64,000 bases of DNA from Hevea brasiliensis (Eukaryota; Streptophyta; Magnoliopsida; Malpighiales; Euphorbiaceae). The position numbers and the translations under genes were made by a program. The stretch spans positions 3,350,288 through 3,414,287 of the forward strand of contig NC_079510.1 of the NCBI RefSeq assembly GCF_030052815.1, given 5' to 3'. The notes below the pieces were generated by a model. That model saw nothing but the letters and a program-made list of their open reading frames with translations, had not been told where the DNA came from and searched no databases. Positions 33,699-46,500 of the stretch are shown here, piece by piece (the stretch's first letter is position 1; every line of letters starts with the position of its first letter).

Positions 33699-34310
33699 AT
33701 TTCCTATTAAAATGAAAAATAAGTTAATTGATGTAAATTTCTTATGTCTGTACAAATTTATTATAATGGATATATCATATATGGGTGATCGTATATAATA
33801 TATGATAATTATATATTTATCAAATAATGAAAAACATTCAAACTATTGGACAATACTTTTCCAACGAAAATTAAGTTAAAATAAAGTCACTTTGGAGCTG
33901 TTTTAAAAATAGCTACATCTCATTGATTTATTGATTCATCAATGGGAAACAAAATGATCAAATGAATATAAACGGAAAAAAGATTAAATAAGCATCTATA
34001 CTTTTAATTAAGGGTTAAATAAGTCTAAAAATAAGTTTTTTTATTAATAAAGACAAAACTTTTTAATTAAGGCTAAATAGACCAATTTTTTGACCTAAAA
34101 AATTAAAATATCATTTTTATTTATCATGTTCTTCAATTTTTTAATTTTATTTTAATGAAAAATAATAAATAATTTTTAATATTTGAAATTAAGAAAAAAT
34201 AAAATTTTATTATTAGAAAAATAATATTTTATTAGATGATGACTTATTTGGCCTTAATTAGAAAATATAGGGGCTTAAAACTTAATTTTGACTTATTTGC
34301 CCATCGACTA
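33699..34310. other. Intergenic, nothing recognised
   Basis: AT-rich sequence with no gene. It leads into the tandem repeat at about 34311. Confidence 0.5.
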
Positions 34311-35175
34311 AAAGTACGGGGACTTATTTGATCTTTTGACAAAATATAAACATATGCACTTCTTTTAGCATTTCTAAGTGGGTTCTTTTCCCTCCCAACA
34401 ACTTGCTCAAGAGCGTACTGTTACACTCGCCCCACATCGATTAAATAAGAGGGGTTCCTGGGGCATATAAGTGAGTGTGCTGCACACCCCATTAGGTGCA
34501 TCTTTTGGGGGGAGGGTAATGACCCCGCGACAAGTGGTATCAGAGCCAACCTTGTAATGATCCGACCTCACGCCAAGCTCCTCAATGAGACCGAGGTAGG
34601 TAGGGTGGGCCAATTGTGACGAGGCCATCTCGAGCTTGGGTGGGAGAAAATGTTATGCTTCGCCCTACATCGGTCAAATAAGAGGAGTTCCTAGGGCATA
34701 TAAGTGGGTATGCTTCACATCCTATTAGGTGCATCTTTTGGGGAGAGGGTAATGACCCCATGACAGTACGCTGAGGTTGACCTAAGATGGTCACCAACCA
34801 ATTCACTGCCTATATATGGTCACTGTCACCGCCTCAATACTAAAATCCCTTGACTAAAAATTCCCCTCTCTTTTGGTGCAAGGGTTTATTTGGTCTTTTT
34901 ACTGAATATAAACATACACATTTTTTACCATTTCCAAGTGGCCTCTTTTCCCTCCCAACGACTTGCTCTAGAGCGTACACTACGGTTGACCTAAGATGGT
35001 CACTAACCAATTCATCACTCTCTCAATATTGAACACTTGGCTAAAAATTCCTTTTTTTGGTATAGGGACTTATTTGGTCTTTCTTCAAATATAAATATAA
35101 ATATATACATTTTTTACTATTTCCTAGTAGCCTCTCTTCCCTCCCAATAGTTTGCTTCAGAGTATACATGGATTG
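34311..35175. repeat. Tandem repeat of about 190-bp units, three copies, first split by a TRIM
   Basis: Each unit runs from GGGACTTATTTG(A/G)TCTTT through TTTTCCCTCCCAA and GCTC(A/T)AGAG(C/T)GTAC to GGTTGACCTAAGATGGTCAC and CTAAAAATTCC. Units start near 34318, 34870 and 35061. Unit 1 is interrupted by the TRIM at 34419-34765; unit 3 is interrupted by the (TA)n tract. No protein is encoded. Confidence 0.8.
34419..34765 (+). mobile_element. Complete TRIM, 347 bp
   Basis: Two short LTRs (34419-34532, 114 bp; 34651-34765, 115 bp), with TG...CA ends, surround about 118 bp that starts with PBS TGGTATCAGAGC (34535-34546) and ends with a purine-rich TGGGTGGGAGAAAA. GTAC at 34415-34418 is repeated at 34766-34769 as the target duplication. 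It has no coding capacity. The neighbouring unit of the tandem repeat (around 34975) shows the empty site. This fits terminal-repeat retrotransposons in miniature. Confidence 0.93.
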
Positions 35176-35180
35176 ACTAT

Positions 35181-35200
35181 ATAAATAAATAAATAAATAA

Positions 35201-35269
<69 letters not shown>
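35181..35269. repeat. (TAAA)n and (TA)n microsatellite
   Basis: AAATAAATAAATAAAT followed by about 65 bases of TA dinucleotides. It lies within unit 3 of the 190-bp tandem repeat. Confidence 0.95.
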
Positions 35270-35270
<1 letters not shown>

Positions 35271-35510
35271 TCTCAATATCGATATCCCTGCATTGCAAAA
35301 AATTTCCCTCTCTTTTGCAACAGTCTAGCTTCTTCCAAAAAAACTCACCTTGATGGATAAGAGAAAGGGGAGAAATGGATTTTTTTTTATGTGAAAATAT
35401 TAAAATAATTTTTTTTATTAAAAAAATATTAAATTGGAATTTTTATAACGAGTGAACTACTATAATGAATTAAAAATAATGTTTTTAAATTCAATCTTAT
35501 CATTGATCCT
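35270..35510. other. Intergenic, nothing recognised
   Basis: The end of repeat unit 3 (CCCTCTCTTTTGCAAC) followed by AT-rich DNA. Confidence 0.4.
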
Positions 35511-35840
35511 ATAAAGATAAAGGGTTAAAAATTTACATCCAATTAAAATTAAACTGAAATTCAACTGAAATATTATTAAATAAATATTAATTATATATTA
35601 TAAAATTCATGCTCTCTTAAAAATTTGTTGTCTCATAATTAATCTCCTTTTCAATTTTTCGTTGAACATAACATAATATGCCAACTTACCAAAAAACATG
35701 AAATGAAAACCAAAATATCATTGAGATTTTGCTGTTGTGATTGTTATTGACTTCATCTTCAATTTCATGAAAACTCATCCTATGTTACGCATGTTTTAAT
35801 TTGGGCCATGTGAACCCTAACTATCTAGAGAAAGCAAATC
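35511..35840 (-). pseudogene. 3'-end fragment of the same plant gene (copy 2 of 3)
   Basis: On the minus strand RMSFHEIEDEV matches the tails at 31.3 kb and 62.3 kb, but the following acidic/lysine tail and its stop are changed. The flanks on both sides also match 31040-31350 and 31860-31910, so this is duplicated genomic DNA rather than a retrocopy. Confidence 0.6.
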
Positions 35841-36468
35841 ACCTTCATTCTTGCCTACATGTATGTGATGATGGACAAACAATTGCTACCCATGAAAGTC
35901 AACCATTAATATTAATAAAATTCTAAAATTCAGGTCTCTATTTTAATATCAAATTCAAAATTTTTTTTTATTTCAATTTTCATAGAAGAATACCTATGAC
36001 ATTTTGGCTTAGAGATATGCAGTTTTAACTTTGACCAAAATTTGATATAAACATGCTAACTATATCTCTAAAATGATTTCTGTCTAAAACACATGAATTT
36101 AAAAGAAATTATATGGTATTTTGACAATAAAAATATGGATGTGAAATGGTCGGTTTAATTTAAAATTGAATTCACAAATTAAGTTTTATTATATAAAAAT
36201 TGAATCAAATTAAAGACATTAACCAAATTAAATCAGATCGAAACAAATTAATCTAACCATATTGATTTTGCAGTTCTATCGGTCGGTTCTGCAATCCGAA
36301 AAAGAACAGCCATTCTAGTGCTCCTCCTCAGTACATGAAAGATGAAACTCTTGCCCGCCATCCATATCATCACTAGCTATGAATTTTTTACTCATATCTA
36401 CATATAAGTGAACCTAGGTAAATAATTAAATTCAACACAAAAATAATTGAAGACACGAGCAACAGTTT

Positions 36469-36507
<39 letters not shown>

Positions 36508-36780
36508 TAAGTGTGCATTCTTTTGGGGTTTAATGTTAAATTAGCAAGGGGTTTTAGCACATAGGTGTCTATGTTGTGTTGGAGAACTATAGGCAAGGCC
36601 TTCAACATCATATGGATGGTTGTGAGTAAATAATTTTGTCATGCCACATCGATGCTCGAATGTGGTGCAAAATAGGCAAGAGTTCCTGCATCTTTGATGG
36701 ACTAGTGCAGGCATAAAGGCTGGTCCAAGAAAATATGGTTCATCTAGATAGTTGGAATATTGGATCATTGACTGGAAGTC
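35841..36780. other. Mostly unassigned; includes an (AAT)n microsatellite
   Basis: AT-rich. (TAA)n at about 36470-36507. The segment 36541-36780 is less AT-rich but I recognise no protein on either strand. Confidence 0.4.
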
Positions 36781-37115
36781 AATAGAGCTCGTGGATGCTA
36801 TGATGAAGAGCAAGAGAGTTGACATGGCTTGTCTTTAAGAAAATAAGTAGATAGGGGAAAAGACAAGAGAGAAATGGTAACAGGAGTTATAAGTTGTGGT
36901 ACTTCGGTGTTGAGAAGAATCAAAATGGATTAGGCATCATATTAGAACCAGGACTCAAAAGATAATGTAGTGAAAATGAAGAGAATTAGAAATAGGACTA
37001 TCTCTTTAAAATTAGTATAAGAAAATGAAACTATTATCATCATTGCTGCAGATGAACCTAAAACAGGCTTGGATGATAAAGCTAAAAGTAAATTTTGGGA
37101 AGATATCATCATCGG
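36780..37115 (+). pseudogene. RTE-type LINE endonuclease fragment
   Basis: With several stops and shifts, the plus strand encodes segments that line up with the endonuclease of the RTE element at 43.5-46.6 kb: IELVDAMMKSKRVDMAC, then an NKNGLGIILEPGLKD-like piece, and finally DDKAKSKFWEDI (compare SESKQRFWEDM in that element). It ends at the CT microsatellite. A dead 5'-middle fragment. Confidence 0.7.
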
Positions 37116-37154
37116 TCCTCATATATTGCTACTATTTCAAGTTTCATCCCTTCT

Positions 37155-37157
<3 letters not shown>

Positions 37158-37220
<63 letters not shown>
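37158..37220. repeat. (CT)n microsatellite
   Basis: About 60 bases of CT dinucleotides, followed by a pyrimidine-rich stretch to about 37270. Confidence 0.97.
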
Positions 37221-37224
<4 letters not shown>

Positions 37225-38400
37225 TTCGTGTCTCTTTCCTTCTTTTTCCTTCCCCCTCTCTCCCTCCCGACTTGTTTCTTAAGACTCTATCTCTCCTTAC
37301 ATTTCTTAAAGAAATTCCTAAAATCCAAATTAAATTGTAGAATTTACAAATTCAAAATAAATTCATAATTCCAACAAAAAAAATTTCAATTTTCCAACAA
37401 ATTACAGATTTCAATCAATAATACATAAACAAATTCACAATAAAAAAAATTCTCATGGACACCAAAGTTAGTCCATTGGAAACTAAAAAAGCAAAACAGA
37501 AGCTCAAAAAAAAAAGATGTAGAATCTTAAGCTACTTCTTAGATGGATTGGAGGAAAGAAATGCAATTGGGATTGAATTAGAGGAGGAAAGTGATTATAC
37601 ACACTTATTTTTAGTACCCTTGAGCATGTGCATATGTGGAGTCATTGAGAAGCCATATGATGATAAATTAATAGATTCAAAGGCATTCTAAGATACCTTA
37701 AAGACATCTAGAATAGTTGCAAACTTATTTAAAATTATTTAATGTGAAAATGAGTAAAAATATAGTTAAAATGCTTTAAAAAAAAATAAATAGAAGAGTG
37801 GACTTAGACCAAGACCTGGAGCCTGAGCCATTTGATTAGGCCACGGACATAGTCACTGAACAATAGGCAGCACTAGCTTCTCCAAAATAATTGAATCTCT
37901 TCTCAAAACTAGTAGAACCCAAATCTATTCCAGAATTTTAGAATCCTAGAAAAACTCACAATACTTTCAAAACCCACGATCTATATGCAATCAAGTCACC
38001 AGTATAGCATTAGAAAAACCAAAGCCAAATTAAAACTCAAAATGATGAGATTACAAAGGCCCCACAAAGGTCCAACATCTTGAACAAAACATATAATCCC
38101 ACCATCAATTAGCAAAGCACAGATGTGAGAAGCTAGAAAGATTAACACAAAAAGCAGTAATACCAAACCAAAAGCTCAATTATGAACAAGATTATTTAGA
38201 AAAATAAATCAAGAAAATGAACCAAATTTCTTTCCCCAAAAGCGATAACATGACAAGGCCAGAGCAGGATGCAAACTGCTAAAGACAAAATGGCCCAACT
38301 TGTCACATGTCAATACCAAACAAATTGATGAGACCCAACTTGTGCCACCTGTATAACACCCCAATTTAATGATCCTGCTCTCCCATATACACATTAATGC
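37221..38400. other. No supported gene
   Basis: AT-rich with short frames only. A short frame at 37455-37691 has no recognisable domain. Confidence 0.4.
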
Positions 38401-38404
38401 AACT

Positions 38405-41130
38405 CTAATAAAATATGATTTGAGCAATAAAGACACTTTCAACAACCAGTTTCATGAATAAATCCATATCGACTTCAATTTGTTCTATAAAGAATTTCAC
38501 CATAGTGTTATCATCCTTAGAAAAAGTAAGGCCTAGTTGTTTACCTATTAATAGAGTTTGCAAGGCCTCCTCCTTGGCATAGAAAGGATAGTACACTAAT
38601 TTATTTGTGACTTTCTCTTGCAAATTCAATGGCGTGATTGGTATATTGACATAGGCAGGTCTCTTCAAATCCAGAGCATTCATTCTTCTAATATCACTAT
38701 CCAAAGGTTTAATGATCTTTCCCCCCCTTTTTTTTGGTTCTTTTACCTCCTATTTCGAATTTTACAGAAAGATATGAGAAAACCCCAATCAATTTGCTCT
38801 TAGTTCTTCGCTTGAGGAGTCTAGTGGACTTAATATGATGTCATAGACTTACTGGATAGCTCAAGTATATTACCCCCCTTTTGAAATTTCCCCAAATATT
38901 TCCATTCTATCAAACTTCGACTACTGAAATCAGTGAAGTTTGGCTGAACTTCATGAGTCAGACCAATATAATAAGAGGGTGAGAAACATTCCTCCCATCA
39001 ACCTTTTTTTATTTTGTAATATAAAAGAAATTGCAATTTACTATTATATTAAATAACTATTTATATGAATTGTATGAGTTTTAAATGAGTTTGCTATGGG
39101 TTCTGGTGGCCTTATGCCTTCTAGTGCCCTAGCACTAATAGCAATTCAGATTCAGGTTATTACATTAAGGATACTAGGTAAACACTATTTATGGGTACAA
39201 TTGTCAAAGGGTTCACCTTAAGTGGGGGAGAAAGGATATTATGGTCTGAAATTAGGTTAGACGGAGGATTAGGCTCAAATGAGTTAATTGAGTAATCTCA
39301 TGGCGAACACTATTGAGGGGTACAATTGCTAAAAGGATTACCTTAAAATGGGGGAGAAGGGATATTAAGGTCTAAAATTGGGCTAGGCAGAAGACTACGC
39401 TCAAATTGGCTTAACTGAGTAATCTCATTGGTAGGAATAATGTCTGTGGTGGACAATACCAAAAAGCTAATATCGACAATTATTCTATGGATTCCATGTC
39501 TCCAAATTTGAGCATAGTAGGTTGGGGTGGGGCTGGATCTCTCAGAAACATTTTAATTTCAAATACTTGCTCTTTAGTGGAATAGGCATCAAGCATGCAA
39601 CTATCACTCCTATTTTCCGAAACTACTAGTGAGCCTTGGAGATTAAAATTCAGCATTAAGGTGGGTGGCGTTCAGCTATGAACTTGATTTCTAGTGATTG
39701 AAGCTATTTCATGATTACAGTAATAATTAGATACAGGAGTTTCAAGCGCGATGTGTGGGTTTACCAACTGATTCATTCCTTCAATGGTTGTGCCTTCAAT
39801 TTGTTGTTGTGGTTCAAGAGGGCTAGGGACTAAAGAAAGTTGGTTCTCAAGTAGATTGGGAGATTCAAAATTTTGATCATGCAATGGTATAGAGTGATCT
39901 AGACGAATGGAATGCCACTTGCTAAGGAGATGCCACCTATGGGTCTACTAAGTGCCACATCAGCTAGCAAATCTTCTCTATGGCTAATTGTAGTTTTGTC
40001 AACCTTTTTCAAGCTTTAGGTTGAAGCTCTTTGAGCCACATACTGAGATTATAGAGGTTTGAAGAGGTCAAGGCAAGGTTCTTTAACAATAGGAAATTTT
40101 ATACCTTATGCTATCCATATCAACAGCCACTACCTGATTCACTAGACTAGTGGAATCAATAATCAACAAAATTCTTGCAAAGTGGAACCTCACCTTATTA
40201 TGGGTATTAAAGCACAATAATAACAAGTTACCTAGCCATTGGAAGAAATCTTCTAACCATACATGGAGAGGAACTCCATATATTCTAAGCCAAATGATTA
40301 TTTGAGTTGGAGATAGTAAGGCATCCCAAGGTTTCATATCAGCAAGTACTTTCAAACAAAAATCTATCTATGATCTCCTTAGTTTCGATAGTTAGCAGCA
40401 CTAATTATCCCCCCAAAAGGCGAGACCTTGATTGTGAAGATGCCTGCAGCTAAGAAGTGGTCCTCTAGGTTGGTAATGGAGCAGATCGTTTAAAGAGTGG
40501 CCACTGTTGATCTTGAGAGCAAGATCTTGTTAACCTCGGCCACTTACTCTAGAGTTCTGTAACAACCACCCATCATAAAGTAATCAAACTGAGGATGTTC
40601 ATGGGGCCCGCCTAGACAAATATCGAATCCTTCCATGCTATGAGTATTCGTTGTAGTGTGATTGGAAAGGCATTGTGATAATTGACTACGAAAGTTTGGA
40701 CCTATGGGTATTCACTGTATTATCCATCCTATTTTGCATGAACATTATAGACCTGAAAGCATTACGATTAGGATTCTCACAAAGGTCTCCAACTTTACCT
40801 TTTTGTTTAACACCACCTATTGCTATGCTGTTTTGCTTGAACTCATTAACAAGTGATCCTCATTGTCTTGAGTTTCTTGAGATAAAGGCATGTAATTTAT
40901 AGGATCCAATCCAAGGCTTATTAATGCCTTCCAAAATTAGTTGTAATTGCTACAATGATGTGGTTTTAACAAATCAATATCTTTGACCTCTGTGATCAAT
41001 CTTCTAGGAATGAAGATGTTGACTATCTCCCTAAGCTGAGAAAAAGGCTTACAAAAAGACTTGGAATCTCAACTTTGAGGAAAATTCTCAAAATAAATTG
41101 TTAGAGGATTCTTATTCGTACTTAAACGTT
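38405..41130 (-). pseudogene. Degenerate LINE ORF1-like region
   Basis: The best-preserved part, read leftwards from 40355, encodes WLRIYGVPLHVW, FFQWLGNLL and KVRFHFARILL, the conserved core that follows DUF4283 in plant LINE ORF1-like proteins. Further pieces without recognised domains occur at 39884-39672 and 38704-38405. Stops and shifts throughout. It includes a tandem duplication at 39180-39430. No RT was recognised next to it. Confidence 0.55.
39180..39430. repeat. About 124-bp tandem duplication, diverged
   Basis: Two adjacent copies, each running from AACACTATT through GGGTACAATTG, GGGGGAGAA and GGATATTA to TGAGTAATCTCAT. They differ at perhaps one position in eight. Confidence 0.8.
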
Positions 41131-42599
41131 AAGGTAGGAAAGGTTTAGTGTGATGATCTTAGCACTGGTATACGGTAGGGGTATTGGTTGAAAGGTGATG
41201 TGGATAGGGGTTGGATCATTTCTTTGGGGTAAATGTTTTCTCCATATGCATGCTATTTAATCATTTTAGGTCAATTTTAATTTTCATGATGTAGACATCC
41301 CTTTTAGCATCTGTAATATTTTTTTAATTACCTTTTTTAGGCTGTTTTCATATGGTTTAACCTTTTAAATCACTAAAAATATATTTCATTAGTAAGTTTA
41401 GGAGACGATTTTTACAAAGATTTTTAAGCAGAAGGGGTTACATCACCATCATCCCACTGCCCATCACCACCACCATATCTCCCCAAGGCCTCCTCGCCCT
41501 CATCGCCCTCGAGCGCATCAACCCCGGAGAAGTCATCCCTTGTGTAGCATTTTTCAAGCTCAACAATATTGTCATTTTGGGCTTTGACATAAATGTTTGC
41601 CATCTGGTTATCAGAGGCGACAAGCTCATTCTCTAATTCTTTAATTTTCTACTTACGCTCAGCTGCATCAACTAAGTGACTTTCCTTTTAAGTAGTAAGC
41701 TTGAACTCTAAAAGCTTTGATTTCTCCTTCTCAGACTGCAGCTTACCCTCAAAATCCTTTATTTTCGCTCCAATTTAGGAGACAGCATTGGTTAGTAGAG
41801 AAATTTTGATCTCCTGAACATTAACATGTCCCCTTAAAGATATAACTTTTTCCTTCAAAAGTTGGGTACAGGCAATCTGCTCCATTTGCAAGCTAAAGTC
41901 TTGGAGGGCAAGGTCTTTGTCATGCTCATGCTCTAGTCTAGCTCGAGCTAAGGAAAGAGTATATTTCTTACCGAACCAACTAGTAAGATTGTAATTATCA
42001 AAGAAGGATTGAATGGCGAGCAATTAGTCGGGGATTTGTATGGTCGATTGTGATGCAAGAACAATCTCTATAACAATCTCTATCTCTCTCTTTCTTCCCT
42101 TCCCTATATTTGGAATCAGTTAGATCAGCCACAGTTTATCTCTTACTGAAGATAGACGGGGTCAGTGGAGTTGCACTTTTAGCCCTTTTGGTGGTAGGAC
42201 ATCAGTCTCCTTTGTGCCAAAAACTCAGCTCGCCCTTTTCTTCTGCTTGATAAGCTTCTCGATATTCTTCGCTCAGCTTACCATATCTGCACAAATGAAA
42301 AAATCTTAGTAAGTAAAAAAAGATACAAGGTTAATTAAAAATTCTTACCCTCTAGCAAATTGTCGTTATAATGCTCGGTCACTACAGGATCCGTAGTCAT
42401 GTGGGTGGCATTCCACCAATTGGACTCTGATTTAATTGGCTCCTTGATTGAAATTTTTTACTCCCCGATTGAAATTTTTTACTTAGTGAGCTATAGCTTT
42501 CGGTTCTTTTATCACAGCTTTCTCTTCAGCAGTCAGTTCTAATCTGCTTTTCCTCTTGTCCACGAAGCAATTCCAGTGTGTTTCCATTCACCACCACAA

Positions 42600-42623
42600 C
42601 CCCCCCCCCCCCCCCCCCCCCCC
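42600..42623. repeat. Homopolymer of 24 C
   Basis: An uninterrupted run of C on the plus strand (G on the minus strand), preceded by CCACCACAAC. Long C/G homopolymers are rare in plant DNA. Confidence 0.98.
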
Positions 42624-43083
42624 AATGTTTGCCCAACTTATTTTCTATAAGGAAAAATTTGTCTTTCCACTTCTTCAAGGACAAGGGGAGATGTGTAAAA
42701 AGTCCTATTTGCTTCTGAGCATGAAACTACAAGTTCTCCTTAGTTTCCCTAGTTTTTAGCTTGAAGAAGCTCGTAAATACACAAGGAAAGGCAAACAAGT
42801 TCCTTCTTCTGCACAATGCTCGGAAAAGTAGAGAGCATACTCCGTGAGTTTGGATGAAGCTAAGGATAGAAAGCCAGTAATAACATAGAACCTCCTCATC
42901 AAAAGGGTTAAGTGGTAGTCTCAGCCCAGCTTTCAACTGTTTCTCATAAACGGCAACATAGACGGGGCAAAGAAAAGTCCCATTGGCACGTCCATGCTAG
43001 CCCCCAAGGGACAGTTGGAAATTGTTCATATTGACGCCTTATTGTTTGCTTATCCTCAAAATTTCCCAGTTTTTCAAATGAGA

Positions 43084-43273
43084 TATGATATCACTCATAC
43101 CAGTTGGAACTTTCGAAATGGACACGCTCACCTGCATGCCATTTGTAGTGCCAGCACCACCCTTATCTCCTGCACCAATATGATATCACTCATACCAGTT
43201 GGAACTTTCGAAATGGACACGCTCACCTGCATGCCATTTGTAGTGCCAGCACCACCCTTATCTCCTGCACCAA
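43084..43273. repeat. Perfect 95-bp tandem duplication
   Basis: The unit beginning TATGATATCACTCATACCAG occurs at 43084-43178 and 43179-43273 without a visible difference. It lies in the upstream part of the Transposase_28-like remnant; 95 is not a multiple of three, so it shifts frame. Confidence 0.95.
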
Positions 43274-43534
43274 TAGTTTCATTGCCAACCCCAACATCAA
43301 CACCTAAGGGCCCCACCATGTCAATGACATCTTCATAAATATTGTCAAGGTCACTAGAGACAGAAATTACAAGATCCTTACTTGTATCACCATTGTAAAC
43401 CACCAGTAGCACCTCTATCCTCACTATTTTCACTTATTATGCAAGAGAAAGGAAGAAAAAGAGAAGAAATGAAAAATTACTTGGAAATGGAAACTGGAAA
43501 CACCCACTGGAGATGCAGAAAGTAGTCATAGAAG

Positions 43535-46500
43535 AAACTCAACTCAACTCAACTAAGCCTTTATCCAAAAAATTTGGGGTCGGTTATATGGATTCGCTTT
43601 TTCCACTCTGAACGATTTTGGGTTAAATCCTCAGAAATGTGTAATACTTCTAAGTCATGTTGTACTACTCTCCTCCAAGTCAATTTAGGTCTACCTCTTT
43701 TTTTCTTTCTATCCTCTAACCTAATGTGCTCTACTTGTCTAACTGGAGCCTCCGTATGTCTACGCTTCACATGACCAAACCACCTTAATCTCCCTTCTCT
43801 CAATTTATCTTCAATTGGCACCACTCCTACTTTTTCTTTAATATTTTCATTACGGACTCTATCTAGTCTAGTATGAGCACTCATCCACCTTAACATTCTC
43901 ATCTCTGCAACTCTTAACTTAGATGCATACGACTCTTTCAGTGCCAAACACTCACTACCATATAACATAGCCGGTCGTATGGCTGTACGGTAAAATTTTC
44001 CTTTTAATTTATTGGGAATCTTACGATCACATAAAACTCCCGTGGCACGTCTCCACTTCAACCATCCAGCTTTAATCCTATGACTAACATCCTCCTCACA
44101 TCCCCCATCTACTTTAAGGACTGAGCCTAGACATTTAAAGTGATTACTTTGGAACAGTACCACTCCATTCAAACTAACTCCTTCCCTATCACCAGTTTGG
44201 CCTTCACTGAACTTGCAATGCATGTATTCTGTCTTCGTTCTACTTAACTTAAAACCCTTTGACTCTAGAGTACTTCTCCAAAGTTCTAGCTTCCTATTGA
44301 CTCCTTCTCGTGTCTCATCTATCAGAACAATATCATCCGCAAACATCATGCACCAAGGAATACTCCCTTGTATATATTTCGTCAGTTCATCTAAAACTAA
44401 TATAAAAAGGTAAGGGCTTATGGCTAATCCTTGGTGTAATCCAATTAAGATCGGAAAATCTCTTGTGTCCCCTCCCACTGTGCGCACAATAGTACTTGCT
44501 CCTTCATACATATCTTTCAATACTTGTATGTACTTAATAGATACCCTCTTTTGTTCTAGCACATTCCATAAGACCTCTCTTAGAACACTATCATAAGCCT
44601 TCTCCAAATTAATAAAAACCATGTGTAGATCTTTCTTCACATCTCTATATTTCTCCATCAAGCTTCTAATGAGAAAGATCGCTTCCATAGTTGAACGACC
44701 GGGCATGAAACCAAATTGATTGAGAGAGATAGAAGTATCATGACGTAGTCGATGCTCCACAACTTTCTCCCACAACTTCATAGTATGGCTCATGAGTTTA
44801 ATTCCCCTATAGTTTGAGCAACTCTGTATGTTTCCCTTATTTTAAAAATATGTACTAAAATACTCTTCCTCCATTCATCAGGCATTTTCTTTGAGTTTAG
44901 AATCTTATTAAATAATTTAGTTAACCATGCCACTCCCATATCTCCCAAATACTTCCACACTTCAATTGGTATTTCATCGGGTCCACAGGCTTTACCCACT
45001 TTCATTCTCTTAAGTGCTTCATTTACTTCTAAAGATCTAATCCTTCTAGTATAATTTACATTCTTTTTTATTGTTCTAAAATCTATATTTACGCTATTTC
45101 CATTTTGACTATTATTAAAGAGATCATTAAAATAATTTCTCCATCTTTCTTTAATGTCCTCATCTTTCACCAACACTTTTCCTTCTTTATCCTTAATGCA
45201 CCTAACTTGATTGAGATCTTGACATTTCCTTTCTCTACTCCTTGCTAATCTATAAATATCTTTCTCCCCTTCTTTAGTTCCAAGTTTCTCATATAACTTT
45301 TCAAAGGCCTGTGCTCTTGCTTGACTAACTGCCTTTTTTGCCTCTTTCTTTGCTATCTTGTACTGTTCATATGCCTCATTATTATCACATTTAGGTAATT
45401 TCTTATACCATTCTCTTTTTCTCTTCACTGCCTTTTGTACTTCCTCATTCCACCACCATCTCTCTTTTGAGGGTGGTCCATGTCCTTTAGACTCTCCCAG
45501 TACTTTTCTAGCTACTTCTCTAATCTTTGATGCCATCTGTATCCACATATCATTGGCCTCCATATCTAGCTTCAATACTTCGGACTCGAGAAGCTCATTT
45601 TTGAACTTCACTTGCTTTACTCCTTTGAACTCCCACCACTTTGTTCGAGCTACACTATTTCTTCTGACCTTACTTGAATTGTTCCTAAACTTGACATCCA
45701 AGACCACCAACTTATGTTGATTTGTTAAAGCCTCTCCTGGAATGACCTTGCAATCCTTGCATAGAGCTCTATTTGTCTTCCTGGTTAAGAGGAAGTCGAT
45801 TTGGCTTCTATGTTGCCCACTTTTGAAAGTCACTAAATGTGACTCTCTTTTTATAAAGTAGGTATTTGCTAGTATTAGGTCGTATGCCATAGCAAAATCC
45901 AGGATGCTTTTTCCCTCCTCATTTCGACTGCCAAAATCAAAACCTCCATGAACATTCTCATAACCTTGCCTATCACTTCCTACATGTCCATTCAAATCTC
46001 CACCAATGAAAACATTCTTTTCATTCGGTATGCTTTGCATTAAATCATTCATATCTTCCCAAAACCTTTGTTTACTCTCACTGTCTAGTCCTATTTGTGG
46101 GGCATAAGCACTAACTATATTTATTGTTTCTCCTTCTAGTACTAGCTTTACTAGTATAATTCTATCTCCTACTCTTTTCACAGCTACTACTGCGTCTTTC
46201 AATGTTCTGTCTATGATTATACCCACTCCGTTCTTGTTCCTCTCCTTTCCAGTAAACCACAGTTTGTACCCTGAATTACCCACTTCCTTACTTTTCTCTC
46301 CTACCCATTTAGTCTCCTGAATGCAAGCAATATTCACCCTTCTCCTTTCCAAGGTATCCACAAGCTCCATTAATTTTCCTGTAAGTGATCCAACATTCCA
46401 AGTACCAACCCTAATCCTCCTCCTATCCTGCTCCTTCCTAATTGGTCTCCTTCTATGATATTTTCTATTATTTTCTATATATGTATATCTTTCTACATAT

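Larger units (their letters stand above)
41410..43440 (-). pseudogene. Gypsy-associated Transposase_28-like gene with coiled coil, degenerate
   Basis: On the minus strand, 42936-42727 encodes KAGLRLPLNPFDEEVLCYYW and SLLFRALCRRRNLFAFPCVF. This is like the plant Transposase_28 family (putative gypsy-type transposon protein). Further on, 42023-41440 encodes a helical, charged stretch (ARARLEHEHDKDLALQDF; KLQSEKEKSKLLEFKL; KIKELENELVASDN) that ends in an acidic/glycine tail, the usual C-terminal coiled coil of these genes. Several in-frame stops. A 24-base C run (42600-42623) lies in its upstream part. Family assignment rests on motif resemblance, and the catalytic meaning of the name is doubtful. 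Confidence 0.6.

Noticed and set aside
36541..36825. 94-codon minus-strand frame with several Cys and His residues
   Set aside because: No recognisable motif order or family, and it overlaps the start of a plus-strand LINE fragment.
37025..37368. Ser-Leu repeat proteins of 81-99 codons
   Set aside because: They are translations of the (CT)n microsatellite.
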